Shown: positions 24,592 through 33,089, counted from the stretch's first letter. The stretch is DNA of 50,624 nt from an uncultured Mycoplasmatota bacterium (GCA_946498975.1 CAMMQC010000007.1:1-50624), one strand, 5' to 3'. Notes: generated by a model not told the origin, from the letters alone. Numbers and translations are program-made.

Positions 24592-26385
24592 ATGAAAGGA
24601 GATAGAAATAATGGTAAAAGAAGTAAGAAGTATAGTATAACTAGATTTCTATCTTCTTTTAAATTATCATTTTTTAATTATGGGAAACTTGTAGTAATAG
24701 GACTTGTTTTCTCTCTTTTTCTTATAGGAGTAACATTTTTATATAGAGAAATTAATATAAAAGATACTTTTGTTGCTTATAGTGATGCTCAAGAAGAATA
24801 TTTTTCTAGATTAAAAGAAGTACGTGATGAATATAGAGCTTCTGAGAAGGAATTTTCTGAATTAATTATTACTTCTGCTTTTACAGTAATGCAATCTAAT
24901 ATAGAAGATTTTTCTTATGATGATATGTCAAGTGCTAGAATGAGAGAAGTTGCTGATTTAATGCTTGAAGAGGTTAGTCATGAGGATGGTAGTTTTACTT
25001 ATACTCCTAAGAGTGAAGATGCTGTTAAAGAGAGTTTAGCTGATTATTTTAAAGGTGTTGATGGTAGTTTAGATGATGTTACTTGTGCAAGAATGGCTGA
25101 AGATGTTTATGATTATGTTGATGATTATTTAGAGTTTATTGGTGCTGAAGAAGAAGAAAATACTTCATCATCATCTTGTGATGGTAATTCTTATTGGTGG
25201 CCTATTGGTAGTGCAGAAGTTACTACAGAAAATGGTGTTACTTTTGCTAGTGGGAATCCTGTAGCTTCGATGCTTACTGCTTATTTTGCAGGTGATGATA
25301 GTGTTCATAATGGAAACCATGGGGCGATTGATATTTCTAACGGTAATGGAGTTGGTGGTACTAATATTATCGCTGCTAAAGATGGAGTAGTAATTTATCC
25401 TACAAGTGATTCACAAACTCAGTATGCTGATAATGGTTATGTGGGTAATGAAGATGGTGGTGGTTATGGTAATTATGTTATTATAGAACATTCTGATGGT
25501 AATTATACTTATTATGCACATATGGCTCAAAATAGTATTACTGTTAGAGCAGGGGATTCTGTTAGACAAGGTCAAGTAATTGGTAAAATGGGACATTCTG
25601 GTAGTTCTACTGGAACACATCTACATTTTGAAGTTAGATCTGGTGGTAATACTATTGCTAATAGAGTTGATCCACTAGATTATGTTAGTATTGATAATCC
25701 TCGTCCAGGTTGTGTTGATTTTTCTTTAACTTCAACTTCTTTATCAAAACAAGAGTTTATTTCTAAAATGGAAGCATATTGTACTAATAGTGGTAATAGT
25801 GCATTTTGTACTAACTTTTCAAGCCATGCCGCTGAAGTTTATGATGTTTCATTAGATGCAGGGGTTAATCCTGAACTTGTTGTAGTCACAGCAGGAACTG
25901 AGCAAGGATGGGAGAAGTGTGGAGGTCTTTATAATTTTTGGGGTATTGGTATACCCAATGGTGCAAGTTGTAGTGCAGGACCTCAGTTAACTTCTTTAAG
26001 TGCTGGAATTAGAGAGTATGCTAGTACTTTAGCTGAATATCAACCCGGTGGTAGATATGCTTCATCTATTGAAAGTAGAAATAGTGAAAGAGAAGCAGCT
26101 GGTTGTGATGATGCAGGACATGGTGTAGCAGGTACTTTAGCAGGAATGCAGTCTGTTTATTCTTGGGTAGGGGATTATCGCTTTAGTCCCGGTAGTTGGG
26201 GACGAGGAGGATGTGTCTATTTAAATATTATTTATGGAGAAGGTTATTGTTCTTCTGTATCAGTTTGTACTAATTATTCAAATTGTCCAGAAAGTAGTGC
26301 TACTACAGTTTGTGAACAAAATGATTATACCGCTTGGCAATTACAAGAAAAGTTAGAACTTAGAAGTGCAATCTTTGGATTATAG
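24592..26385 (+). CDS. Two-domain wall hydrolase: M23 peptidase plus glucosaminidase/lysozyme-like domain
   Basis: This 597-residue protein has a basic N-terminus, one membrane helix (about 31-52), a helical stalk, an M23/LytM domain (about 230-365; zinc ligands in NHGAIDISNG and the closing THLHFEVR), and a C-terminal domain (about 390-540) resembling glucosaminidases (VVTAGTEQGWEKCGGLYNFWGIG, with a likely catalytic Glu). The two activities would cut peptide cross-bridges and glycan, like VirB1-type enzymes that clear a path through the wall. It follows VirB4 by 30 bases. The combination is known from Gram-positive T4SS loci. Confidence 0.85.
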   Translation: MKGDRNNGKRSKKYSITRFLSSFKLSFFNYGKLVVIGLVFSLFLIGVTFLYREINIKDTFVAYSDAQEEYFSRLKEVRDEYRASEKEFSELIITSAFTVMQSNIEDFSYDDMSSARMREVADLMLEEVSHEDGSFTYTPKSEDAVKESLADYFKGVDGSLDDVTCARMAEDVYDYVDDYLEFIGAEEEENTSSSSCDGNSYWWPIGSAEVTTENGVTFASGNPVASMLTAYFAGDDSVHNGNHGAIDISNGNGVGGTNIIAAKDGVVIYPTSDSQTQYADNGYVGNEDGGGYGNYVIIEHSDGNYTYYAHMAQNSITVRAGDSVRQGQVIGKMGHSGSSTGTHLHFEVRSGGNTIANRVDPLDYVSIDNPRPGCVDFSLTSTSLSKQEFISKMEAYCTNSGNSAFCTNFSSHAAEVYDVSLDAGVNPELVVVTAGTEQGWEKCGGLYNFWGIGIPNGASCSAGPQLTSLSAGIREYASTLAEYQPGGRYASSIESRNSEREAAGCDDAGHGVAGTLAGMQSVYSWVGDYRFSPGSWGRGGCVYLNIIYGEGYCSSVSVCTNYSNCPESSATTVCEQNDYTAWQLQEKLELRSAIFGL

Positions 26386-26394
26386 GAGGGAAAT

Positions 26395-26919
26395 ATGAAA
26401 AAGGTAGAAAAAATAGAATTATCTATAGTTGTTATTTTTATTATTATTTTTGTTGGTTCCTTTATATATATGAAATTTACAGAAAATAAAACAGAGGATC
26501 AACAAATAGATACAAACGTTACAGCTCTTGCTGATGTTAATCGCTTTTTTACTATAGATTCTGCTATTTCTAAATATTTTTCTTATATTACATCGAAAGA
26601 TGATGCATCTATTTTAACTATTTTAGATAGTGATTATATTAAAAGAAATAATATTACTGCTTCTAATGTTTATGATTTTGTGGGAGAGTATGATGCTAAT
26701 ATAAGTAGTAATTTAGAAGAAGCATACCAGATTAGTTCCTATAATAATATTTATAAATACTATGTTAAAGTAGTGCTTAGATTAGAAACTTTATATGATT
26801 CTACTTTGCAAGAATATGTTTATTATATAGTTACAATTAATGAGAATGAATTAACTTTTGCAATGGAACCTATTTCAGAGATTATATATTCAAATAAAAT
26901 AGGGGAGGTTGATTCTTGA
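26395..26919 (+). CDS. Membrane-anchored protein, possible VirB8-like subunit
   Basis: This 174-residue protein has an N-terminal helix (about 9-27) and an outer domain of about 130 residues with an alpha-then-beta pattern (helices in DVNRFFTIDSAISKYFSYI, strands in KYYVKVVLRLETLYD and EYVYYIVTINENELTFAMEPI). This resembles the NTF2-like fold of VirB8/TcpC periplasmic-side subunits. The next gene has the same layout. Both the fold and the role are inferred. AGGAGGG precedes the ATG. Confidence 0.5.
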   Translation: MKKVEKIELSIVVIFIIIFVGSFIYMKFTENKTEDQQIDTNVTALADVNRFFTIDSAISKYFSYITSKDDASILTILDSDYIKRNNITASNVYDFVGEYDANISSNLEEAYQISSYNNIYKYYVKVVLRLETLYDSTLQEYVYYIVTINENELTFAMEPISEIIYSNKIGEVDS

Positions 26920-27377
26920 TGGAAAGAAAAGTTAAGGTTATAGTATTTATAATATTTGTTTGTTTGATTATTTTTTTGATTTTTTATAATATTAGAAGTG
27001 TAGAAGAAGCGGAAAGAAGCCTTCCTAATAATGAAGAATTAAATGAATTTAGTAATGTTCAGTCTAAGAGTGAAGCGAATAGTTATGAAGTTAAAGATAT
27101 TCCTGATAAGGAACTTGCAACTATATATTATAATCATTTTAAGAATTTGGTGGTTAATGATAGTGCAGAAGCTTATAAGAGAATTAGAAATAAAGATGAA
27201 GTAAGTGAAGAGGTTTTTAATACTTTTAGAGATGATATAATAAATAATTATTATAGTAATAAAGTGAGTGATTATAGTATTGGTGGTTCTACTTATAAAA
27301 TTACTACTAATAATAATCAAACTATTACTTTTTATGTAGATGCTGTTTTTAAATATGAAATAGAATTATTACTTTAA
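26919..27377 (+). CDS. Second membrane-anchored protein, possible VirB8-like subunit
   Basis: This 152-residue protein has one N-terminal helix (about 5-23), a polar linker and a domain of mixed helix and strand (ATIYYNHFKNLVVNDSAEAYK ... ITFYVDAVFKYEIELLL), again like an NTF2-type fold. Its ATG shares a base with the stop of the previous gene (TGATG), with AGGGGAGG about 10 bases upstream, so the pair is translationally coupled and probably forms a complex. No catalytic motif is seen. Confidence 0.5.
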   Translation: MERKVKVIVFIIFVCLIIFLIFYNIRSVEEAERSLPNNEELNEFSNVQSKSEANSYEVKDIPDKELATIYYNHFKNLVVNDSAEAYKRIRNKDEVSEEVFNTFRDDIINNYYSNKVSDYSIGGSTYKITTNNNQTITFYVDAVFKYEIELLL

Positions 27378-27392
27378 TAATATATTGTAAAT

Positions 27393-27401
27393 TGTTATAA
27401 T
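27393..27401 (+). promoter_or_regulatory. Extended -10 promoter before the NlpC/P60 gene
   Basis: TGTTATAAT (TG 27393-27394, TATAAT 27396-27401) lies about 22 bases before the GTG start at 27423. The short intergenic region is otherwise featureless. Confidence 0.45.
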
Positions 27402-27422
27402 ATTGTTAAATGGAGTTAGAGA

Positions 27423-28751
27423 GTGGGTGATAAAATGCCAGAAGAAGAAATTGATTATTCTAAAGATACTAATAATAAGAAAAATAATGAGAAGAATAAA
27501 GGTACTTCTCATGCTTCTTCTAAATCATCACTTAATGATGTTGCTAGCGATATTACAAATTTTAATAAATATAAAAGTAGAAAAAAAAATTCTGCAAATA
27601 TTGAAGGTAATACTACTAATAATACTAGCTCTCCTACAATGCGAAATAGACTTTCAAGTGGAATTAAAAATCAAGTCGCTAATAAAGCTTTAGCAAGTGT
27701 GCCTGCTTTGAGGACTTTAAATACTCTTAATAATGTTAGAAGAAATATTATGACTAAAAGAAATAATAATTCTTCTTTAGGATTTCTTAATAAAAATAGC
27801 GAAAGTGTTCAGGATGATAATGATACTACTAGTGGTGTAAGTAGTGGAGATAATATTATTGATAGTACAGAAGATGCAGAAGTTACTTCTTCTAATCCTT
27901 TAAGTTCTATTTTTGGAGGAAGGAAGAAAGCTAGTGGGAGATTTAGTTTCTTAGGAAAATTACCTGTTCCTATTAAAATAATGTTAGGCTTTTTTGGTCC
28001 TCTTGGTGTTTTTATGTTTCTTTTTGTTATTCCTGTTTCTGTAGTTGCTCTTTTTAGTGGACTTTTTTCTACTGATGAAGTATTTGCTAATAATAATATA
28101 GGTACTAGTGGTGGTAATATTGATTATGGTGATTACGTTTTATCTTCAGATGGTGATCAAATATTACATGAGAGGTTAGATACCTTTTTACAAAGTAATG
28201 GTACAAGTTTAGAAGAATTTAATAACCTTATTTCAAGTAATGTACAAGAAGCAGGATATGGAACAAGAGCAGGTGTTGTTGCTGCTGCTGTTACTTTAAT
28301 TGCAGAACTTGGTAATAATTATGGAGTTAAAGTCCCTTATTTTTGGGGTGGAGGTCATGGAAGTATTTCTGTAGGTGCGGAAGCTAGTTGGGGAAGTAAT
28401 ACCTGTTATACTGCTGCTAATGGACAAATTTATAGTTATTGTGGACTTGATTGTTCTGGTTTTGTTACTTGGGCTATTAATAATGGAGGCTTTTCTATTC
28501 CTGTTCAATCATCTGGTTCTTTTGTATATTTAGATGGTGTAGAGAGGGTATCATTAAGTAATAGTGCTGTTTTACAAGCTGGTGATTTGCTTGCGACAAG
28601 TGGACATATTATTTTAATTGTTGGTGTTGATGATAGTGGTTATATCTGTGCAGAAGCGGCTGGTAATGAAACAGGAGTGTTGTTTTCTAGAAAATCTTTT
28701 GATTCTTCTTCATATTATGGAATTGATATGAGTGGTTTCTATGGAGGATAG
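27423..28751 (+). CDS. Membrane-anchored NlpC/P60 endopeptidase
   Basis: This 442-residue protein has a polar, Asn/Ser-rich cytosolic N-terminus (about 1-180), a membrane helix (about 190-215) and an outer NlpC/P60 domain: PYFWGGG, GLDCSGFVTWA with the catalytic Cys, and GHIILIVG with the catalytic His. It should cut peptidoglycan stem peptides and is the second wall hydrolase of the locus, next to the secretion ATPases. GTG 27423 has GGAG 7 bases upstream; ATG 27435 is the alternative start. Confidence 0.82.
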   Translation: MGDKMPEEEIDYSKDTNNKKNNEKNKGTSHASSKSSLNDVASDITNFNKYKSRKKNSANIEGNTTNNTSSPTMRNRLSSGIKNQVANKALASVPALRTLNTLNNVRRNIMTKRNNNSSLGFLNKNSESVQDDNDTTSGVSSGDNIIDSTEDAEVTSSNPLSSIFGGRKKASGRFSFLGKLPVPIKIMLGFFGPLGVFMFLFVIPVSVVALFSGLFSTDEVFANNNIGTSGGNIDYGDYVLSSDGDQILHERLDTFLQSNGTSLEEFNNLISSNVQEAGYGTRAGVVAAAVTLIAELGNNYGVKVPYFWGGGHGSISVGAEASWGSNTCYTAANGQIYSYCGLDCSGFVTWAINNGGFSIPVQSSGSFVYLDGVERVSLSNSAVLQAGDLLATSGHIILIVGVDDSGYICAEAAGNETGVLFSRKSFDSSSYYGIDMSGFYGG

Positions 28752-28754
28752 GCT

Positions 28755-29453
28755 ATGAAAAAGAAAATTTTGACTTTAATACTACTAATATTTATGATTA
28801 GTGGATGTAGTGTAGAAGTTAATATTGATATTAGTGATAATAAAATAAAAGAGAGTAATGATATTACTATTTATCAGAATGCTATTTATACTAAAGAGAT
28901 TTTAAGAACATCATTTAGAGATTATATTCCTATATATGCTTCTAATTTAATAGTAGATACAGTTCCTGATCAGCCTTTTTCTGATGTTTTATATTATAAT
29001 AAAAATACTACTGATTTAGGAAATGGTTATAGATTTAATTATAGTTATGATTTTGATATAGATAAATATGGGGATGCTAGAACTATTAAAGATGGTTTTA
29101 GAGATTATAGTTATTCTTATAGAAATGATATTATTTCATTATCAACTGATAGTGAAGGATTAATATATTTTAATGATTATCCTCTTTTGGAGGAAGTTAC
29201 AGTTAATATAGAAACAGATTATTTAGTAGAAGAGAATAATGCTGATAGTGTTAATGGTAATACTTATACTTGGGTCTTTAATAAAGATAGTAAGAAGAGT
29301 ATTGATATAGTAATAGATACTAGTAAAAGTGGAGATAGAGTTTTAGGTATAGTAAATGTTAGTACATTAGTTACTATAGGTGTTGTAATAGGGATAATAC
29401 TTATTATTTTAGTTTTATTACTTATTAGAAATAGAAAGAATAATAAAATATAA
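28755..29453 (+). CDS. Lipoprotein with C-terminal membrane helix
   Basis: This 232-residue protein has a lipoprotein signal (lipobox MISGC, Cys near 18), a beta-rich outer domain and a C-terminal hydrophobic helix (about 200-225) followed by RNRKNNK. It would thus be anchored at both ends, which is unusual. GGAGG overlaps the stop of the upstream gene. It sits between the NlpC/P60 enzyme and the coupling ATPase, so it is probably an accessory part of the machine. I do not recognise a family. Confidence 0.55.
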   Translation: MKKKILTLILLIFMISGCSVEVNIDISDNKIKESNDITIYQNAIYTKEILRTSFRDYIPIYASNLIVDTVPDQPFSDVLYYNKNTTDLGNGYRFNYSYDFDIDKYGDARTIKDGFRDYSYSYRNDIISLSTDSEGLIYFNDYPLLEEVTVNIETDYLVEENNADSVNGNTYTWVFNKDSKKSIDIVIDTSKSGDRVLGIVNVSTLVTIGVVIGIILIILVLLLIRNRKNNKI

Positions 29454-29484
29454 TTAAATTTTTGTTTTCAAATTGAGAAAATAC

Positions 29485-29493
29485 TGGTATAAT
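29485..29493 (+). promoter_or_regulatory. Extended -10 promoter of the coupling ATPase gene
   Basis: TGGTATAAT (TATAAT at 29488-29493) lies 24 bases before the ATG at 29518. TTGTTT at 29462-29467 is a poor -35 candidate with a long spacer. Confidence 0.55.
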
Positions 29494-29517
29494 AAGCGTT
29501 GAAATGAGGGGATTATT

Positions 29518-31740
29518 ATGAAGTTAAAGTTTAGAGCTGATAAAGACGACGTAATGATTTTTATAGTCTTTGCTATCTTTTTGCTTTATATTGTTGCGAT
29601 AGGGATTGTTAATTTACATTCTTTTGCAACTGAGGGATATTTTAGTGGTCTTAATCCACTTCCTGCTTTTACACCTAAGTTTTTATGGATGACTTTACTT
29701 ATCTATTTTTTAGCTTTAGTAGGAATGCTTGTTAGTGTTAAATCATACTTTTTTGAAATGGAAAAAGGCTTTGGTTTTACTAGTGAGAAAAAAGATAAAG
29801 GTTATTCTAGGTGGGCTAAAGATAAAGAGATGAAAGCTGAAAAAGATATTGTTATGGTTACTCCACAGCAGGAAGTTAGTGATGCGGCTGGTGTTCCTTT
29901 GCTTTTAAATGATAAAGAAGCTTGGGTTGATAATGGAGAGTATCATACTTTAGTTATTGGTTCTACTGGTTCAGGTAAAACACAAACTGTTATTAAACCT
30001 ACAGTTAAATTACTTGCTAAAGCAGGGGAATCTATGATTATTACTGACCCTAAGGGTGAGATTTATGAAGCGACTGCTAATATGCTTCGTGATAAAGGTT
30101 ATGATGTACAGATACTTAATTTCCGTGATCCACAAAATGGTAGTAGTTGGAATCCTTTATCGCTTCCTTATAGAATGTATAAAAGTGGTAATCAAGATAA
30201 AGCGATTGAGTTACTTGATGACCTTGCTTTAAATATTTTATATGATGATTCTAGTAATAATAGTGATCCTTTTTGGGAAAAGACTTCAGCTGATTATTTT
30301 TCTGGTGTTGCTTTAGGTCTTTTTGAAGATGCTAAAGAAGAAGAGATTAATATTAATAGTATTAGTTTAATGACTACGGTTGGAGAAGAGAAGTTTGGTG
30401 GTTCTACTTATATTAAAGAATACTTTTCATTTAAAGATCCTGCTAGTGCATCTGTAATTAATGCTTCTAGTACTATTAATGCTCCAACTGATACAAAGGG
30501 ATCAATCTTGTCTGTATTTAGACAAAAGATTAAGTTATTTGCATCTCGTGAGAACTTATCAGAAATGCTAAGTCATAGTGATATAGAACTTGCCGATATT
30601 GGTAGACGTAAAACTGCTTTATTTATAGTTGTGCAAGATGAAAAGAAAACATATCATTCACTTGTTACTATTCTTTTGAAGCAGTGTTATGAAACATTAA
30701 TAGGTGTTGCACAGGAAAATGGTGGAGAACTTCCTGTTAGAACTAATTTCTTACTAGATGAGTTTGCTAATATGCCACCTTTAAAAGACGTTACTACTAT
30801 GATTACAGCTGCACGTTCAAGGCATATTAGATTTACAATGATTATCCAAAACTATGCACAGTTAAATCAGGTTTATGGTAAAGAGAATGCAGAGACTATT
30901 AGAGGTAACTGTGGTAATATTATTTACTTAATTTCTGCAGAACTTGCTGCCTTAGAAGAAATATCTAAGATGTGTGGTGAGGTTAAATCTAAAGATGATG
31001 ATAAGACTGCTTCAACTCCTCTTGTTACAGTATCTGATTTACAGAGAATGAAACAGTTTGAAGTTATTGTTCTTAGAATGAGAATGCAACCATTTAAGAC
31101 TAAGTTTACACCTGATTTTAAACTTGATTGGGGTAGAACTTATCCTAAGGCAACATATCCTAATAGAGAAAAACTTGCAGTTCATACTTTTGATATAAAG
31201 ACTTTTGTTAAAGAGAAGAAAAAGGAAAAATTGTTAGAGATGATGAATAGTTCTAATCCAAATGGAGAAGGTGGAAATACTCCTCCTGGATTTGTACCTC
31301 CTAATTTATTTGGAATAGGTGCAGGATCTAATAATAGTCCTATGGGAGGGGCAATGCCTAATCCTACTGGTATGCCTAGACCAAATAATCCTATTAATAA
31401 TAATCCAATGCCTCCTTTTATGAATTCTAATATGGAAAGTAATGCAGGACCTAAGAAACCTTCATTTGATGTAGATGAACTTGTTAAGAAGATAGATGCT
31501 AAGATAGCAGAACTTGAGAAAGAAGAGGCAATGAATAAGCAGAAACAACAACAGAAGTTAGATGCTATGAAAGCTGTGGAACCTAAACCTGTTAAGGATG
31601 TTTCTCCAGTTAAAGAAGTTGTTAATAGTCCAATACCTGAAGTTAAACCAGTAGTTAAGGAACAACCTAAAAAGGCAGTTAACTTGAGTTTAGATGATGA
31701 CGATGATGATGACTTCTTTGATGATTTCTTTGATGAATAA
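29518..31740 (+). CDS. virD4: VirD4/TraG-type coupling ATPase
   Basis: This 740-residue protein has two N-terminal membrane helices (about 12-33 and 55-74), Walker A IGSTGSGKTQT (147-157), a TDPKGEIYE motif, and the Walker B region FLLDEFANMPPL typical of VirD4/TraG proteins. These select substrates and feed them to a type IV channel. The C-terminal 190 residues are low complexity: a Pro/Asn/Gly-rich part, a charged helix and a very acidic end (DDDDDDDFFDDFF), which could bind substrates or partners. It is the last gene of the locus and is followed by a strong terminator. Confidence 0.9.
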   Translation: MKLKFRADKDDVMIFIVFAIFLLYIVAIGIVNLHSFATEGYFSGLNPLPAFTPKFLWMTLLIYFLALVGMLVSVKSYFFEMEKGFGFTSEKKDKGYSRWAKDKEMKAEKDIVMVTPQQEVSDAAGVPLLLNDKEAWVDNGEYHTLVIGSTGSGKTQTVIKPTVKLLAKAGESMIITDPKGEIYEATANMLRDKGYDVQILNFRDPQNGSSWNPLSLPYRMYKSGNQDKAIELLDDLALNILYDDSSNNSDPFWEKTSADYFSGVALGLFEDAKEEEININSISLMTTVGEEKFGGSTYIKEYFSFKDPASASVINASSTINAPTDTKGSILSVFRQKIKLFASRENLSEMLSHSDIELADIGRRKTALFIVVQDEKKTYHSLVTILLKQCYETLIGVAQENGGELPVRTNFLLDEFANMPPLKDVTTMITAARSRHIRFTMIIQNYAQLNQVYGKENAETIRGNCGNIIYLISAELAALEEISKMCGEVKSKDDDKTASTPLVTVSDLQRMKQFEVIVLRMRMQPFKTKFTPDFKLDWGRTYPKATYPNREKLAVHTFDIKTFVKEKKKEKLLEMMNSSNPNGEGGNTPPGFVPPNLFGIGAGSNNSPMGGAMPNPTGMPRPNNPINNNPMPPFMNSNMESNAGPKKPSFDVDELVKKIDAKIAELEKEEAMNKQKQQQKLDAMKAVEPKPVKDVSPVKEVVNSPIPEVKPVVKEQPKKAVNLSLDDDDDDDFFDDFFDE

Positions 31741-31754
31741 AAATATAAAAACTT

Positions 31755-31855
31755 TGAATTTTGCAAATTCGAGTTAATTTAGATATCAATATTAAAAATT
31801 TAGTGGGCGAATTTTAAAATTTGACCCACTTTTTTTGGCGAATTTGCAAAATTCA
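31755..31855 (+). terminator. Nested terminator structure ending the pilus/secretion locus
   Basis: The inner hairpin AGTGGG...CCCACT with AATTTTAAAATT in the middle (31802-31830) is followed by a run of seven T. It sits inside a perfect outer inverted repeat: GAATTTTGCAAATTCG at 31756-31771 pairs with CGAATTTGCAAAATTC at 31839-31854, plus one flanking pair. The inner part is a strong intrinsic terminator. The outer arms, which themselves resemble half-palindromes, are unexplained. Confidence 0.75.
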
Positions 31856-31890
31856 TGATTTTACAGATATTTAATTTTATGTTAGATTTG

Positions 31891-31908
31891 TTTCGTGTTA
31901 ACACGGAA
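31891..31908. promoter_or_regulatory. Palindrome upstream of the VapD-like module
   Basis: CGTGTTAACACG (31894-31905) is a perfect 12-bp palindrome, extended by TTT/GAA on the sides, about 70 bases before the VapD-like frame. It could be an operator for autoregulation, as in many toxin-antitoxin pairs; this is inference. Confidence 0.35.
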
Positions 31909-31975
31909 AGTATCTAAATATAAATTACTGGAAAGGAGATGGTAGTTATAAGATATATTATAGGAGGGAACGGTT

Positions 31976-32296
31976 ATAAATCTAAATCAAGGTGTTTATT
32001 ATGATTTAACAAGAAAAGCAATTAATTTTGATTTAGATACTAATAAACTAAAAGAAGTATATCCTAAAACTTATACTAATGCCTATTATGATATAAGAAA
32101 ATATTTAGAAAATATTGGTTATAAACATAGACAAGGTTCTGGTTATATTTCTATTTTTGAAAAGCCATTACCTAAAGTTAGTCAGGATTTAAATAATATG
32201 GGAAATACTTTTCCTTGGTTGAAGCATTGTATTAAAAGAATAGATGCAACTAGTTTAGGTGATAGGTATGATATGCTAGATGTTATTAAAGATTAA
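31976..32296 (+). pseudogene. VapD-like (Cas2-fold RNase family) gene with no standard start codon
   Basis: The frame encodes 106 residues that align with VapD through AINFDLDTNKLKEVYPKTY, AYYDIRKYLENIGY, RQGSGYIS and the closing DRYDMLDVIKD. VapD proteins are small endoribonucleases with a Cas2-like fold and act as toxins or dormancy factors in some bacteria. A perfect AGGAGG (31962-31967) lies 8 bases before ATA 31976, exactly where an ATG is expected; a TAG precedes it and no ATG, GTG or TTG occurs before an internal Met. It either uses a rare ATA start or has been silenced by one base change. The rest is intact. Confidence 0.7.
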
Positions 32297-32347
32297 TAAT
32301 AATATTTGCAAATATAAAATTTAATTAGAATAAGGAGTTGATTAAAA

Positions 32348-32692
32348 ATGATGATGGAAATATATTTTGATGAAGAAAAATGTAAAGAATATAATTATGA
32401 TATTAATGAACGTTATCAGATTATAGATAAATTTTTTGAGGACAATCATGTTAAAAAAATAGATAAAGGAGTATATTTAGGTACTAAAGATGATTTTACA
32501 GTTTTTAATAAAGCTAATATTAGTCTACCAAGAACTAAATGGTTTAGAGAGATAATAGATAAGATGTATTGGCGAGTAGAAGGGTTAGCACCTGCTTATA
32601 GGGAAGACTGTATGGAGGCTTATTATGATTCTAGAAAACAATTTCTTGAATATGCTAAAAAAAGACATCTTAATGTAGAGGGCGTTGATTAA
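32348..32692 (+). CDS. Small protein paired with VapD, candidate antitoxin
   Basis: This 114-residue soluble, charged protein (start ATG 32348, with AAGGAG about 12 bases upstream) lies 51 bases after the VapD-like frame. Notable stretches are DEEKCKEYNYDINERYQIID and LPRTKWFREIIDKMYWRVEGL. Position, size and tight association suggest that it is the partner of the VapD-like protein. I do not recognise a named antitoxin family and no DNA-binding motif is obvious. A second, damaged copy follows at once. Confidence 0.6.
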   Translation: MMMEIYFDEEKCKEYNYDINERYQIIDKFFEDNHVKKIDKGVYLGTKDDFTVFNKANISLPRTKWFREIIDKMYWRVEGLAPAYREDCMEAYYDSRKQFLEYAKKRHLNVEGVD

Positions 32693-32693
32693 A

Positions 32694-33018
32694 ATGATGA
32701 TGGAAATATATTTTGATGAAGAAAAATGTAAAGAATATAATTATGATATTAATGAACGTTATCAGATTATAGATAAATTCTCCCTAAGACAATCATGTTA
32801 AAAAAATAGATGAAGGTGTGTACTTAGGTACAAAAGAAGATTTTGTAACTTTTTCAAAGGCCAATATAAATTTACCTAGGACTAAATGGTTTAGACAGAT
32901 AATAGATAAGATGTATTGGCGAGTAGAAGGGTTAAGCCCTATTTATAGAGAGGATTGTATGCAATCTTATTATAATTCTATCTCGAAATGCGGTTTATTA
33001 AATGAAGATACTATGTAA
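32694..33018 (+). pseudogene. Frameshifted tandem copy of the VapD partner gene
   Basis: The first 89 bases (32691-32779) are identical to 32345-32433 of the intact copy. Right after this block, a one-base gain together with a changed run (TCTCCCTAA) puts a stop in frame, while the rest (KEDFVTFSKANINLPRTKWF and onward) continues in the shifted frame. The two copies differ moderately after the block, and their last 15 residues differ completely. This looks like an old duplication in which the 5' end was recently replaced by gene conversion, breaking the frame at its border. Confidence 0.75.
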
Positions 33019-33051
33019 AAAGAGAAATGTTGATTAAATTTCTCTTTTTTT
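33018..33051 (+). terminator. Terminator after the VapD module
   Basis: An 11-bp stem AAAAGAGAAAT / ATTTCTCTTTT (33018-33028 and 33038-33048) with a nine-base loop and a T-run. It separates the VapD module from the NAD operon. Confidence 0.75.
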
Positions 33052-33060
33052 AAAAAAGTG

Positions 33061-33089
33061 TTGACAAATTATTCTCTTATTAATATAAT
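33061..33089 (+). promoter_or_regulatory. Consensus sigma-A promoter of the NAD salvage operon
   Basis: TTGACA (33061-33066) and TATAAT (33084-33089) are both perfect and 17 bases apart. The predicted leader is about 70 nt, with a small CAAGT / ACTTG hairpin near 33099-33115. Confidence 0.85.

Noticed and set aside
27403-27693. 96-codon frame overlapping the start of the NlpC/P60 gene
   Set aside because: It overlaps the better supported frame and its Lys/Ile/Leu-rich product shows no domain.
5038-31740. Integrative conjugative element
   Set aside because: No relaxase, integrase, oriT-like site or direct repeats at the ends are visible, although genes just outside the window cannot be excluded.
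31182-31766. 194-codon open frame on the minus strand
   Set aside because: It lies antisense to the low-complexity end of the VirD4-like gene and its product is a Ser/Leu-rich composition artefact with no ribosome binding site.
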